Notes: generated from the sequence alone by a model not told the origin. A DNA stretch of 7,991 nt from Streptosporangiaceae bacterium (GCA_030039095.1 JASHQP010000431.1:1-7991), one strand, 5' to 3'. Numbered from the stretch's first letter, positions 1 to 6,660 are shown. Made by a program: numbers and translations.

Positions 1-480
1 CAGGGCGATCGAGGCGACGGTGGTGAACGCCGCGTCCGCCGCCGGCACGCCGTCCGGGACCGGGACGCACAGCAGCCCGGGCACGGCCTGGAACTCGGCG
101 TGGTTGGCCTTCCCGGCCCCGCCGGTGGCCACCAGCTGGCCGACCCGCAGGCCGCTGACCGCGGAGCCGACCTCGACGACCTCGCCCGCAGCCGAGTAGC
201 CGAGCGGCATGTCCTCGGCCAGGCGGCCGCGGACGCTCTGGGCGGTGGCGGCCAGGCCCTCGGTCCTGGCCTTGGCCACCACCTTGCGGACCAGGTCCGG
301 GCGCGCCCGCGCCTTGGCCAGCAGGCTCGACTGAGCCAGCTTGGTCACGGCGCGTTCTGTCCCCGGGGATATCACCGAAGCGATCGTGCGCACCAGGACC
401 TCGGTCGGCTCCGGGGTCGGCCGGGGCACCTCCAGCACCTCCACCGGCCCGCCCTTGACCGGCTGAACGACGCTCTTCAT
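1..480 (-). CDS. Zinc-type alcohol dehydrogenase domain, N-terminal part of a probable bi-domain oxidoreductase (partial)
   Basis: Only the first 160 residues are in the window; the gene continues past the left edge. The N-terminus MKSVVQPVKGGPVEVLEVPR, a segment with SPGTERAVTKLAQSSLLAKA (residues 38-57) and GYSAAGEVVEVG (94-105) are typical of a GroES-like medium-chain dehydrogenase domain. From memory, this start closely resembles 'bi-domain-containing oxidoreductases', in which a zinc-dehydrogenase domain is followed by a Gfo/Idh/MocA domain; these often sit beside heparinase II/III-like genes in polysaccharide loci. The second domain cannot be confirmed here. Substrate is unknown, perhaps a nucleotide sugar or glycan-derived keto-sugar (inference). 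The start is firm: GGAGGA lies 7 nt upstream (plus-strand tcctcc at 488-493), and the ATG shares one base with the upstream heparinase stop (TGATG), which indicates translational coupling. An ordinary single-domain alcohol dehydrogenase is the alternative. Confidence 0.85.
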   Translation of the reverse strand, partial: MKSVVQPVKGGPVEVLEVPRPTPEPTEVLVRTIASVISPGTERAVTKLAQSSLLAKARARPDLVRKVVAKARTEGLAATAQSVRGRLAEDMPLGYSAAGEVVEVGSAVSGLRVGQLVATGGAGKANHAEFQAVPGLLCVPVPDGVPAADAAFTTVASIAL

Positions 481-2192
481 CAGACTGTCCTCCACATTCC
501 GGCGGTTCCGCCGAGGGTCTGGCGCCAGCACGTGCTGACCCGCACCGGCAGCCCGGCATCGATCCGGCAGGTCAGCACCGGCGCAACGGAGGTTGCCTGG
601 AAGCCGGTGGCGACCATGCCTGGCTCGACACCGAGCCGGACCGGGCCCGACGAGCTGACGCTGACCGGGAAGTCGCCCGCCGCCGTGCTGACCACCGCAC
701 CGTCCGCCTGCAACTGCACGGCTGTCCCGGGCGCAAGGTGCCAGCGGACCACGACCTCGTGCCGCCTGCCGCCCGTCACCTCGTCATTCACCTGAAGTCC
801 GGCGCTGGTCAGCGTCCAGCGGCGGCGGTGCACCGGGTGTCCGGGCAGCCGCCGGTACCCATCGTGCGCGGCCTCGGCGGTCACCTGCCCGGCACCGCCG
901 CTGGCGGCCGGTCCGTGCACCCGGGCGCGGCGCCCAGCCCGGAACGCCCCCCACACCTCCGTGGAGTTGGCGCCGTCGACCTCCGCGGTGTTGTGCGCCG
1001 CGGTGGACCGTTCGTAGCTGCGCACCTGCCCGGCGGTGTACGTCGACGTCGCCGTGTCGACGAGCAGCGGCGCACCGTCGACGAACAGCAGGCAGCCGAG
1101 CGTGTCGGCGTGTGCGTGTGCCGGCAGTTCGTCCGGGCACGGCGCGCCGACGTCGGCGATCAAGTGCCAGCCGCCGATCGATGCCCGGATGAGCCCCGTG
1201 TCCGCCATGGTCACCAGCGGCGTGTCCGGAGCCGGTTCCGGCCGCAGCGCGTCGAGCACGGCGCCGGGGACCGGGTACCCGTCGTTGAGCAGCGGCACCT
1301 CCCCGTCCGGGGTCAGTACCATGCCGAGCCAGCGGCGCATCTGGGCGATCGCCAGTTCCAGACGCGGAGCGGGCGGCCTTCCGGCGGCGCTGAGCAAGCT
1401 GGACACGTCTATGAGGTCGGCGAGCACCTGGCAGTGGTAGGCCGGAGCCCGTTCGTAATGCCCGCCGTCGGGCAGCACCTGCACGGCCAGCTGGGCGGTG
1501 AGCCGCTCCAGGGCCCTGGAGAGCAGCCGCTCGTCACGAAGGAAGACGCCGAGCCCGGCCAGCGCCTTGAGCCCCTTGATCAGGTGATTGCCGCCCACGT
1601 CGGACTCGAGATGACGGCGCAGGAACCCGGCGTGCGCGGTGACCTCGCGCAGGAAAGCCGGCTCGAGGTCGCTGCCCGCGACCAGGTCGCGGTACAGCCC
1701 GCACCACGACCAGGCCCGCAGCGCGGTCGGGTAGGGCAGCCAGGCATCTGGCTGCCCGAACGCGCACGAGGCCTGCCAGGACTGCCAGAGCCGTGCGAAC
1801 ATGCCTCTGGCGATGCCGCGCTCGGCCTCGGCCGCGAGGCCCCAGGCCCAGTCCCAGTAGTGCAGGTGATAACGCCACAGCTGCGGCGCGTCGGCGTGCT
1901 GCCACTGCGCTGGCTCGCCCAGGTCCCTGACCACCCCGAGGAGGGTGATCCGGCCCGACGCCAGCTGGGCGAGGCTCGGCCAGCGCTCTGGTTTGGTCGC
2001 GTCCAGGGGCGTGAAGCTGGTCGGCCAGCCGCCCGCGCTGACCGGGTGTGCGCTGGCCAGCAGCCGCTGGCCAAGGTCCGGCCAGTGCCGCAGCGCGGCA
2101 CGCTGCACGCGCAGCCGTGCCCGGTGCGCAACCTGAGACGGCTGCAGGTGCACGGCGGTGCGGCTGAGCAGCGCCAGCTCCTTCCCGTTCAT
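480..2192 (-). CDS. Heparinase II/III family protein (polysaccharide lyase-like), no signal peptide
   Basis: The 570-residue product has the two-part layout of heparinase II/III proteins: an alpha-helical toroid (about 60-290) and a C-terminal beta-sandwich domain (about 325-560). Visible motifs are LWRYHLHYWDW (105-115), GNHLIKGLKAL (201-211), DGGHYERAPAYH (242-253), HAHADTLG (359-366) and ERSTAAHNT (394-402). By analogy with heparinase III-type lyases, Asn202, Tyr252 and one of His361/His400 are candidate catalytic or metal-site residues. Such lyases cleave uronate-containing glycans by beta-elimination. The N-terminus has no hydrophobic stretch, so no Sec signal is seen; it instead shows the 'xxHLxPSQVxxRxRxR' style start seen in homologues from biosynthetic loci (from memory). 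It overlaps the upstream SDR gene by ATGA and the downstream dehydrogenase by one base. The open frame extends upstream to 2603, but that part is a shadow of the SDR gene; the ATGA overlap and a GGGG run 8 nt upstream fix the start. Role is probably glycan editing or modification; substrate unknown. Confidence 0.9.
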   Translation of the reverse strand: MNGKELALLSRTAVHLQPSQVAHRARLRVQRAALRHWPDLGQRLLASAHPVSAGGWPTSFTPLDATKPERWPSLAQLASGRITLLGVVRDLGEPAQWQHADAPQLWRYHLHYWDWAWGLAAEAERGIARGMFARLWQSWQASCAFGQPDAWLPYPTALRAWSWCGLYRDLVAGSDLEPAFLREVTAHAGFLRRHLESDVGGNHLIKGLKALAGLGVFLRDERLLSRALERLTAQLAVQVLPDGGHYERAPAYHCQVLADLIDVSSLLSAAGRPPAPRLELAIAQMRRWLGMVLTPDGEVPLLNDGYPVPGAVLDALRPEPAPDTPLVTMADTGLIRASIGGWHLIADVGAPCPDELPAHAHADTLGCLLFVDGAPLLVDTATSTYTAGQVRSYERSTAAHNTAEVDGANSTEVWGAFRAGRRARVHGPAASGGAGQVTAEAAHDGYRRLPGHPVHRRRWTLTSAGLQVNDEVTGGRRHEVVVRWHLAPGTAVQLQADGAVVSTAAGDFPVSVSSSGPVRLGVEPGMVATGFQATSVAPVLTCRIDAGLPVRVSTCWRQTLGGTAGMWRTV

Positions 2193-3064
2193 GCCGCCAG
2201 CCCCATCGCGCGGGCCTCGGCGCGGATGCCGTCCGCGAACGACCGCGGGGCATAGGCCAGATCGCGCATGGCGTCGTCGATCGCGAACGCCTTGTCCTCG
2301 GCGAGGCGGCGCACCTGCTCCACACGGATCCTCGGGGCGTGGCTCAGCAGCTCGTAGCCGCGCGCCACGGCGATGACCGGGGACAACGGCACCGGGACGA
2401 ACCGGGTCCGGCTGGCTACCGCGCTGGCCGCGGTGTGCAGGAGCTCGGTGAACGTGAGCGGCTGCGGTCCCGCCACGTCGTAGGTGTGCAGCGCGGCTTC
2501 CGGACGCTCGGCGGCGGCCAGCACCGCGTCGGCAACGTCGGCCGCGTGTACCGGCTGCTGCAGGTGACGGCTCCCGGGAACCGGCAGCACCGGCACCCGG
2601 CACAGCAGCGGAAGAAGCCGGGACAGGTTACGGTCGCCGGGATCGCCATAGATCATCGTTGGCCGCAGGATCGTCCAGTCGAGCGCGGACCCGCGGATGC
2701 TCTCCTCGGCCGCGAGCCGGACCCGCTTGGAACTGGCCGGGAGCGTCGTCGTGACCGCGGTCGTGGACACGAACACCGCCCGCTCGAGGCCCGCCTGCTG
2801 GGCTGCGCCGATGATCACCGGCGCGTGCCCGAAGCCGAGCGACGCGAGGTTGATCAGCGCGTCGGAGCCTGCCGAGGTTAACGCGCCGGCGAGCGAGCGG
2901 GCGTCGTCGAGGTCGCCGAACACCGGGCGGGCGCCCAGCGCGGTGACCGTGCCGGCTGCGGTCTGGCTGCGGGCCAGCGCCACGACCTGGTGCCCGCGCG
3001 CGGCAGCTTCGCGCAGTACGTACCCGCCCAGGAATCCGCTGCCCCCGGTGACGATCAGCTTCAC
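2189..3064 (-). CDS. NAD(P)-dependent epimerase/dehydratase family protein (atypical SDR)
   Basis: This 291-residue protein starts with a Rossmann nucleotide-binding loop TGGSGFLGG (6-14) right after the first beta strand, then GDLDD (50-54), FVSTTAV (98-104), LDWTILRPTMIYG (128-140) and HLQQPVHAADVADAV (167-181). This layout is that of atypical or extended SDRs that bind NAD(P) and act on sugar nucleotides or glycan-linked sugars. The usual YxxxK active-site tyrosine is absent: Lys113 is preceded four residues earlier by Pro109, within TLPASSKRVRLAAEE. The reaction is therefore uncertain. The start is GTG, with GGGGA 6 nt upstream, and it overlaps the glycosyltransferase stop as GTGA; the end overlaps the heparinase start as ATGA. 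Position in the operon suggests sugar-nucleotide modification. It is shorter than WbpV/WbpK-like 4-keto reductases (about 310-320) and is not clearly one of them. Confidence 0.88.
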   Translation of the reverse strand: MKLIVTGGSGFLGGYVLREAAARGHQVVALARSQTAAGTVTALGARPVFGDLDDARSLAGALTSAGSDALINLASLGFGHAPVIIGAAQQAGLERAVFVSTTAVTTTLPASSKRVRLAAEESIRGSALDWTILRPTMIYGDPGDRNLSRLLPLLCRVPVLPVPGSRHLQQPVHAADVADAVLAAAERPEAALHTYDVAGPQPLTFTELLHTAASAVASRTRFVPVPLSPVIAVARGYELLSHAPRIRVEQVRRLAEDKAFAIDDAMRDLAYAPRSFADGIRAEARAMGLAA

Positions 3065-4299
3065 CGTGCATCCCCGAGGATCTTGCGGTACTGGCGGGCC
3101 AGCTCGGCGCGGTCGAAGAACCTCTCCACGTAGGCGCGCCCCTGCCGCGCCATGTCGGCGCGGCGGTCCGGATCGGCGGCGAGCGACGAGATCGCGGCCG
3201 CGAGCGCCTCGCTGTCCTCCGGCGGCACCACATTCGCGCCGGCCTCGCGCAGGATCTGCGCCGGCTCGCCGGTCACCGAGCCAATCACCGGCTTGCCCGC
3301 GGCCAGGTACTCGAACATCTTCGACGGGATGAACGTCGCGAACAGCGGCACGTCGCGCAGCGGCACCAGACAGATGTCGGCGGCGGCCAGCAGCGCCGGA
3401 ACCTGGTCCGGCGCCACCGCAGGAGCCAGGGTGACGTTCTCCAGGCCGAGCTCGGCGACCCGGCGTTCCAGCCGCGGCTTGTCGGCGCCTTCCCCGACGA
3501 ACGCCAGCCGCACCGGCTGGCCGGTGAGCAGAGCCGCGGCGTCGGCCACACGGGGGAGCGCGTGCGAGATCCCGTGCGTGCCCGCATACAGGACGAGACA
3601 ATCGCCCGGCCGGGCGCCGAGGCGTGCCCGCGCCTCCTCGCGGCCCGTGGGATCCGGGCGGAACCGGTCGAGCGCGACGCCGTTGCGGATCGTGTGCACC
3701 TTCGCGGCGGGCACGCCGCGCTCGATGAGGTTCTGCCGGAACCCGTCGCTGACCACCACGACCTGATCGGCCGCTGCGTAGGCGGCCAGCTCGAGCCGCT
3801 CCAGCAGGCGGATCACCCGGCGGCTGGTGAGCACGCCGAGCTCCACGAAGATCGCCGGCCACAGGTCACGGACCTCGACGATCAGACGGGCGCGCTTCAG
3901 CCGGGCCAGCAGCCAGGCCGACCCGATAGAGAAGAAGGTGGGCGAGGACACGACCACGGTGTCGGCCCGGCCGGCGGCGAAGCCGCCCAGCAGCACGCTG
4001 CTGACCATGAAACTCAGGTGGCACAGCGTCTTGCGCAGCACCCCCTCGTTGGGCGTGGCATACAGCCACGTGCGCACCACCCGGTACCCGTCCCGCCGCT
4101 CGCTGCGCCGGACCGCGCCGCGGTACTCCGGCGGCAGCACACCGGTCGGATGGTTCGGCATCCCGGTCAGCACCGTCACCTCGTCCCCGTCTACGGCCCA
4201 CGCGGCCGCCAGCGCGGACAGCCGGGCCTGGGGTGCGCCGGCCTCGGGCGGGAAGTAGTGCGTGACGATCAGGACTCGCTGCGATCGGCCGGCACTCAT
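3061..4299 (-). CDS. Glycosyltransferase family 4, WcaI/WbuB-like
   Basis: The product has 412 residues and two Rossmann-like GT-B domains. The N-terminal domain begins RVLIVTHYFPPEAGAPQARL (8-27), a hallmark of the WcaI/WbuB group, and includes PNHPTG (48-53), SSPTFFSIG (118-126) and VRDLWP (143-148). The C-terminal donor-binding domain carries LYAGTHG (237-243), FVGEGADK (267-274) and PSKMFEYLAAGKPVI (325-339), with Glu330 in the GT4 donor motif. No signal peptide is present, so it probably acts at the cytoplasmic face on a lipid-linked acceptor made by the WecA/WbpL-like enzyme encoded just upstream. WbuB is known as an L-FucNAc transferase in E. coli O26, but the sugar here cannot be inferred. 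The chosen ATG has GGAGGT 6 nt upstream (plus acctcc at 4306-4311) and shares one base with the upstream stop (TGATG); an in-frame ATG at 4344 lies inside the previous gene and is less likely. Confidence 0.93.
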   Translation of the reverse strand: MSAGRSQRVLIVTHYFPPEAGAPQARLSALAAAWAVDGDEVTVLTGMPNHPTGVLPPEYRGAVRRSERRDGYRVVRTWLYATPNEGVLRKTLCHLSFMVSSVLLGGFAAGRADTVVVSSPTFFSIGSAWLLARLKRARLIVEVRDLWPAIFVELGVLTSRRVIRLLERLELAAYAAADQVVVVSDGFRQNLIERGVPAAKVHTIRNGVALDRFRPDPTGREEARARLGARPGDCLVLYAGTHGISHALPRVADAAALLTGQPVRLAFVGEGADKPRLERRVAELGLENVTLAPAVAPDQVPALLAAADICLVPLRDVPLFATFIPSKMFEYLAAGKPVIGSVTGEPAQILREAGANVVPPEDSEALAAAISSLAADPDRRADMARQGRAYVERFFDRAELARQYRKILGDAR

Positions 4300-5309
4300 C
4301 AGGCGACCTCCGCCGCTGGCCGCGTGCCGGCCCAGCCCAGCCACGCGGGGGAGCGCAGGTAGGCGGCCAGCAACCCGACGGCGGCCAGGTCAGCGGCTGC
4401 CCGCAGCGCCGGGTGGCCGGTGAGGCTGGCGGCACCGAGCAGGCAGACCGCCGCGGTCACGGCGCCCGTGGCCAGCGTCACCCGCTGATGCGACCAGCCC
4501 ACGTCGCACAGCTTCTGGTAGGTGTGCGTCCGGTGCGCCTCGAAGATCCGCTCACCGGCCCGGATACGCCGCTGCAGCGTCCACCCGGTGTCCGCCAGGT
4601 ACAGGGCGAGCGGGGCGAGCGCGGCCTCCAGCGGAATGTGCCGGATCACCGAGCACGCGGCGAGCAGCGCCAGCGCCACGCCAAGCCCATAGCTGCCCGC
4701 GTCGCCGAGAAACACCCGCGCGTGAAAGGCGTTCCAGGGGAGGAAGGCGAGCGCGCCCGCGGCCACGGCCGCTCCGGCCACGGCCAGGAACGCATCCGGG
4801 CGCCACCAGCCCAGGCAGGCGTAGTAGGCGCCGCCGATCAGCGCGTGGCCAGCCGAGATGCCGTTCACCCCGTCCATGAAGTTGAACGCGTTGACGAAGC
4901 CGATCAGCCACACCGCGAAGACGATCACCGCGGCCGCCATGAGCGCCGGAGGCAGCCCCGTCCGGACGACCAGGACCACGGCGATCGCGAGGCTGGCCAG
5001 TCCCTGCATGGTCAGCCGCCGCCCGGCGGGCAGGCCGCCCAGGTCGTCGGCGAAGCCGATGGCGGCAAAGGCCGCGACCGCGATCGCGAACATCACGGCG
5101 GCGGTGCCGTGGATCAGCAGCGCGGCTGCGACCAGCCCCACCGCGATCGGCGCGCCGCCGCCGCGCGGAGTGGGCACGCTGTGTGACGACCGCCCGTTCG
5201 GCACGTCGATCGCCGTCCGGCGCAGCAGCGGGATCAGCACCGGCTCGGCCACGGTGACGCATGCGGCGCATATCACCGCAGCTAGAACGGTTGTCAGCTC
5301 CCCCGGCAC
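4299..5309 (-). CDS. WecA/WbpL-type polyprenyl-phosphate N-acetylaminosugar-1-phosphate transferase (MraY family)
   Basis: This 336-residue polytopic membrane protein moves a sugar-1-phosphate from a UDP-sugar onto undecaprenyl or decaprenyl phosphate, the first step of repeat-unit assembly. Family motifs appear in order: DVPNGRSSHSVPTPRGGG (35-52), ADDLGG (87-92, Asp88/Asp89), NAFNFMDGVNGI (140-151, Asp146), FLGDAGS (200-206, Asp203) and EAHRTHTYQKL (257-267). The HRxHxYQ form is typical of the WbpL/WbcO branch, whose studied members use UDP-FucNAc or UDP-QuiNAc rather than UDP-GlcNAc (family knowledge), so this donor is a guess. About ten hydrophobic segments are visible. The GTG start is the only plausible one; no Shine-Dalgarno lies before it, and a TAGTAT box sits 8 nt upstream, so a leaderless or near-leaderless transcript is possible. 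The stop overlaps the GT4 start by one base. It lies 51 bp after the flippase-like gene. Confidence 0.93.
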   Translation of the reverse strand: MPGELTTVLAAVICAACVTVAEPVLIPLLRRTAIDVPNGRSSHSVPTPRGGGAPIAVGLVAAALLIHGTAAVMFAIAVAAFAAIGFADDLGGLPAGRRLTMQGLASLAIAVVLVVRTGLPPALMAAAVIVFAVWLIGFVNAFNFMDGVNGISAGHALIGGAYYACLGWWRPDAFLAVAGAAVAAGALAFLPWNAFHARVFLGDAGSYGLGVALALLAACSVIRHIPLEAALAPLALYLADTGWTLQRRIRAGERIFEAHRTHTYQKLCDVGWSHQRVTLATGAVTAAVCLLGAASLTGHPALRAAADLAAVGLLAAYLRSPAWLGWAGTRPAAEVA

Positions 5310-5317
5310 GTCGCAAG

Positions 5318-5323
5318 ATACTA
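5318..5323 (-). promoter_or_regulatory. Candidate -10 box (TAGTAT) for the WecA/WbpL-like gene
   Basis: The minus strand reads TAGTAT, followed by 8 nt and then the GTG start at 5309. A start of transcription about 7 nt after the box would fall at roughly 5311, giving a leaderless or nearly leaderless mRNA. No clear TTGACA-like -35 is seen at 16-18 nt; that position is instead covered by the repeated element at 5340-5369. This could give the downstream genes a promoter separate from the one before the flippase-like gene. Confidence 0.35.
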
Positions 5324-5339
5324 GCGACGGGAACGACGG

Positions 5340-5369
5340 TGCGTAGCGTTTTGCTTACGGTCAGTTGCC
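5340..5369. repeat. Intergenic element, copy 1 (shared with 6628-6657)
   Basis: On the plus strand this stretch carries blocks TGCGTAGC (5340-5347), TACGGT (5356-5361) and GTTGCC (5364-5369). The same blocks occur with identical spacing at 6628-6657; 22 of 30 positions match without gaps. It includes CGTA-N10-TACG, a short dyad that could bind a dimeric regulator. It spans the gap between the flippase-like gene and the WbpL-like gene, reaching 9 bases into the end of the former, and covers the expected -35 region for the TAGTAT box. Confidence 0.5.
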
Positions 5370-6503
5370 TAGCGGTGTACTCGCCGTGGCTGCCTCCGGC
5401 TGCGCGCCTCCCGGCAGGCCTGCCGGTGCCGTGCTGACCGGGGTAGAGCGGATGAGTTCGGGTGCGTGCCGCCAGACCAGGAACGCGGCCGCGCCGAGCG
5501 GAATCGGCGGCAGGTAGGTGACGGCCCGCCACAGCAGCACGGCGGCAGCCACCTGCGCGCCCGCGCGGGGGCCCGCCTCGGCGGCCAGGACACCCACCAG
5601 ACCCAGCTCGGTGATCCCGAGGCCGCCGGGGGTGAGGGGCAGCACGGTCAGCAGCCGCACGAACGCGTATGCCGCCAGGGAGGTCTGCCACGACACCTGA
5701 GCCTGGGACAGGCCGACGCCGCGCAGGCACGCCAGCAGCACCAGCCACAGGATGACGTTGGCTGCGGCGGTGGTCACGGTGATCCGCCAGCCGCGCGCGG
5801 CCACCAGTTCGGCGGCACGACCGCGAAAGCCCGCCAGCGATCCGGCGATTCCGGGCGGCTGCTTACGGCGGACCAGCCGGCAGGCGCAGCCGACCACACG
5901 CTGCAGCACCTGGTCGGCGCGAAGAGCGAATCGCTCGCTGCGCAGCAGCAGGGCGAGCCCGGCCGTCGCGGCGGCGAGCAGGCCCAGGCCCACGGCGGCA
6001 GAGGTGATCAGGACGGCATCGGGCCTGCCGATGGTCAGCAAGGCCGCCAGTGCGAGGACCGGGAGGCCCAGCCGGGCGAAGACGTTCCAGATCCCCGACA
6101 GCAGCGTGTAGAGCACGTACTGTTCCGTGCCCACGCCCCAGCTGGACAGCATCGCCCAGCTGACCCCCATGCCCAGGGCGCCCCCGGCGGGCAGGGTGTT
6201 GGCCACGGCATTGGAGCTCAGGTTGACCGTCGCCGCCTGGCGCAGCCGCAGCGAGGGCAGCACCGCGCAGATCCCGAACCAGTACGAGGCCAGGCTCGCC
6301 GCGGCCGCAACACCGATGAGCAGGGCATAGGGCCAGGTCATCGCCTGCAGGCTGGCCCACACGCTGCGGTAGGACGCAAACCGGGGGAGCGCGAACCCGA
6401 AGGCGGCGGCGACGAGAGCCACTGACAGCGCGCCCCGTATGACCTTCCGGCCGCCGTGCGGCGTGCCGGTGGCTGAACCTGCCCGGTGCTGGTCGTTGTG
6501 CAA
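5361..6503 (-). CDS. Flippase-like / lysylphosphatidylglycerol synthase TM-domain family membrane protein
   Basis: With the TTG start the protein has 380 residues. About eight hydrophobic helices run from residue 24 to 345. Family signatures are SNAVANTLPAGGALG (97-111), LLTVLPLTPGGLGITELGLVG (284-304, with the PGGLGxxE hallmark) and WRAVTYLPPIPLG (325-337). Members of this UPF0104/AglD-like family include the flippase domain of MprF and proteins in glycan loci; the transported lipid here is unknown. The TTG at 6503 is preferred because GGAG lies 5 nt upstream (plus ctcc at 6509-6512), homologues begin shortly before the first helix, and the frame immediately upstream holds a TTA codon, which is rare in high-GC actinobacteria. 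In-frame ATGs at 6611 and 6590 would add a non-hydrophobic leader and nearly close the divergent promoter region. It is the first gene of the minus-strand unit and is divergent from wecC. Confidence 0.88.
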   Translation of the reverse strand: MHNDQHRAGSATGTPHGGRKVIRGALSVALVAAAFGFALPRFASYRSVWASLQAMTWPYALLIGVAAAASLASYWFGICAVLPSLRLRQAATVNLSSNAVANTLPAGGALGMGVSWAMLSSWGVGTEQYVLYTLLSGIWNVFARLGLPVLALAALLTIGRPDAVLITSAAVGLGLLAAATAGLALLLRSERFALRADQVLQRVVGCACRLVRRKQPPGIAGSLAGFRGRAAELVAARGWRITVTTAAANVILWLVLLACLRGVGLSQAQVSWQTSLAAYAFVRLLTVLPLTPGGLGITELGLVGVLAAEAGPRAGAQVAAAVLLWRAVTYLPPIPLGAAAFLVWRHAPELIRSTPVSTAPAGLPGGAQPEAATASTPLGN

Positions 6504-6575
6504 TAAGACTCCGGATCCCTGCGCCGCTCCTGCGCGATCGGTGAGACAGCTGCCAGGGTCCGGGGCATTGCCCAC

Positions 6576-6581
6576 ACAGTA
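6576..6581 (-). promoter_or_regulatory. Candidate -10 box (TACTGT) for the flippase-like gene
   Basis: The minus strand reads TACTGT, fitting the TAnnnT pattern. Transcription would begin near 6569 and leave a leader of about 65 nt before the TTG at 6503, which has its own GGAG site. An 11-bp palindrome, GGGCA-T-TGCCC on the plus strand (6563-6573), falls on the predicted start point. The -35 region is poor (TCGACG-like), so the call is tentative. Confidence 0.25.
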
Positions 6582-6640
6582 CGTCCGCATGACCGTGCCG
6601 TCGAGTAGCAAGCTGCGGAAACAGCGCTGCGTAGCAATGC

Positions 6641-6653
6641 ACCTACGGTAGGT
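6641..6653. promoter_or_regulatory. Perfect 13-bp palindrome overlapping the wecC -10 region (operator-like)
   Basis: ACCTAC-G-GTAGGT is a perfect inverted repeat with 6-bp arms and a 1-bp centre. Its right arm overlaps the TAGGTT box at 6649-6654. Binding there would be expected to block transcription of wecC. No known regulator consensus is recognised. Confidence 0.4.
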
Positions 6654-6654
6654 T
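6649..6654 (+). promoter_or_regulatory. Candidate -10 box (TAGGTT) for wecC
   Basis: TAGGTT fits the actinobacterial TAnnnT pattern. It is followed by 6 nt and then ATG at 6661, which is where transcription would be expected to start. The -35 region is not recognisable. An alternative weaker box, TATGGC at 6660-6665, would place the start at the ATG at 6672 instead. Confidence 0.4.
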
Positions 6655-6660
6655 GCCGAT

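Larger units (their letters stand above)
6628..6657. repeat. Intergenic element, copy 2 (shared with 5340-5369)
   Basis: The plus strand holds TGCGTAGC (6628-6635), TACGGT (6644-6649) and GTTGCC (6652-6657), matching copy 1 at 22 of 30 positions in the same orientation and spacing. The dyad is slightly better here: CGTAG-N8-CTACG. The element covers the predicted -10 box of wecC and lies upstream of the divergent flippase-like gene, so one protein bound here could affect both directions (inference). A further GTAGCAA copy is found at 6605-6611, 26 bp before the one inside this element. Confidence 0.5.

Noticed and set aside
738..2255. Long open frame on the plus strand (505 codons) opposite the heparinase gene
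   Set aside because: Its translation is rich in Arg, Gly, Pro and Ala without any recognisable domain, and it lies antisense to a clear family member; this is typical of high-GC shadow frames.
2193..2603. N-terminal extension of the heparinase frame
   Set aside because: The extra residues are low-complexity Arg/Ala/Gly and overlap the SDR gene; the ATGA junction and family-like N-terminus place the start at 2192.
3065..3862. N-terminal extension of the SDR frame upstream of its GTG
   Set aside because: It overlaps the glycosyltransferase gene and encodes no domain; the Rossmann strand begins directly at the GTG, as expected for the family.
6504..6611. Longer flippase-like protein starting at ATG 6611 or 6590
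   Set aside because: The added segment is not hydrophobic, contains a TTA codon, has no good ribosome site and would leave only about 60 bp for two divergent promoters.
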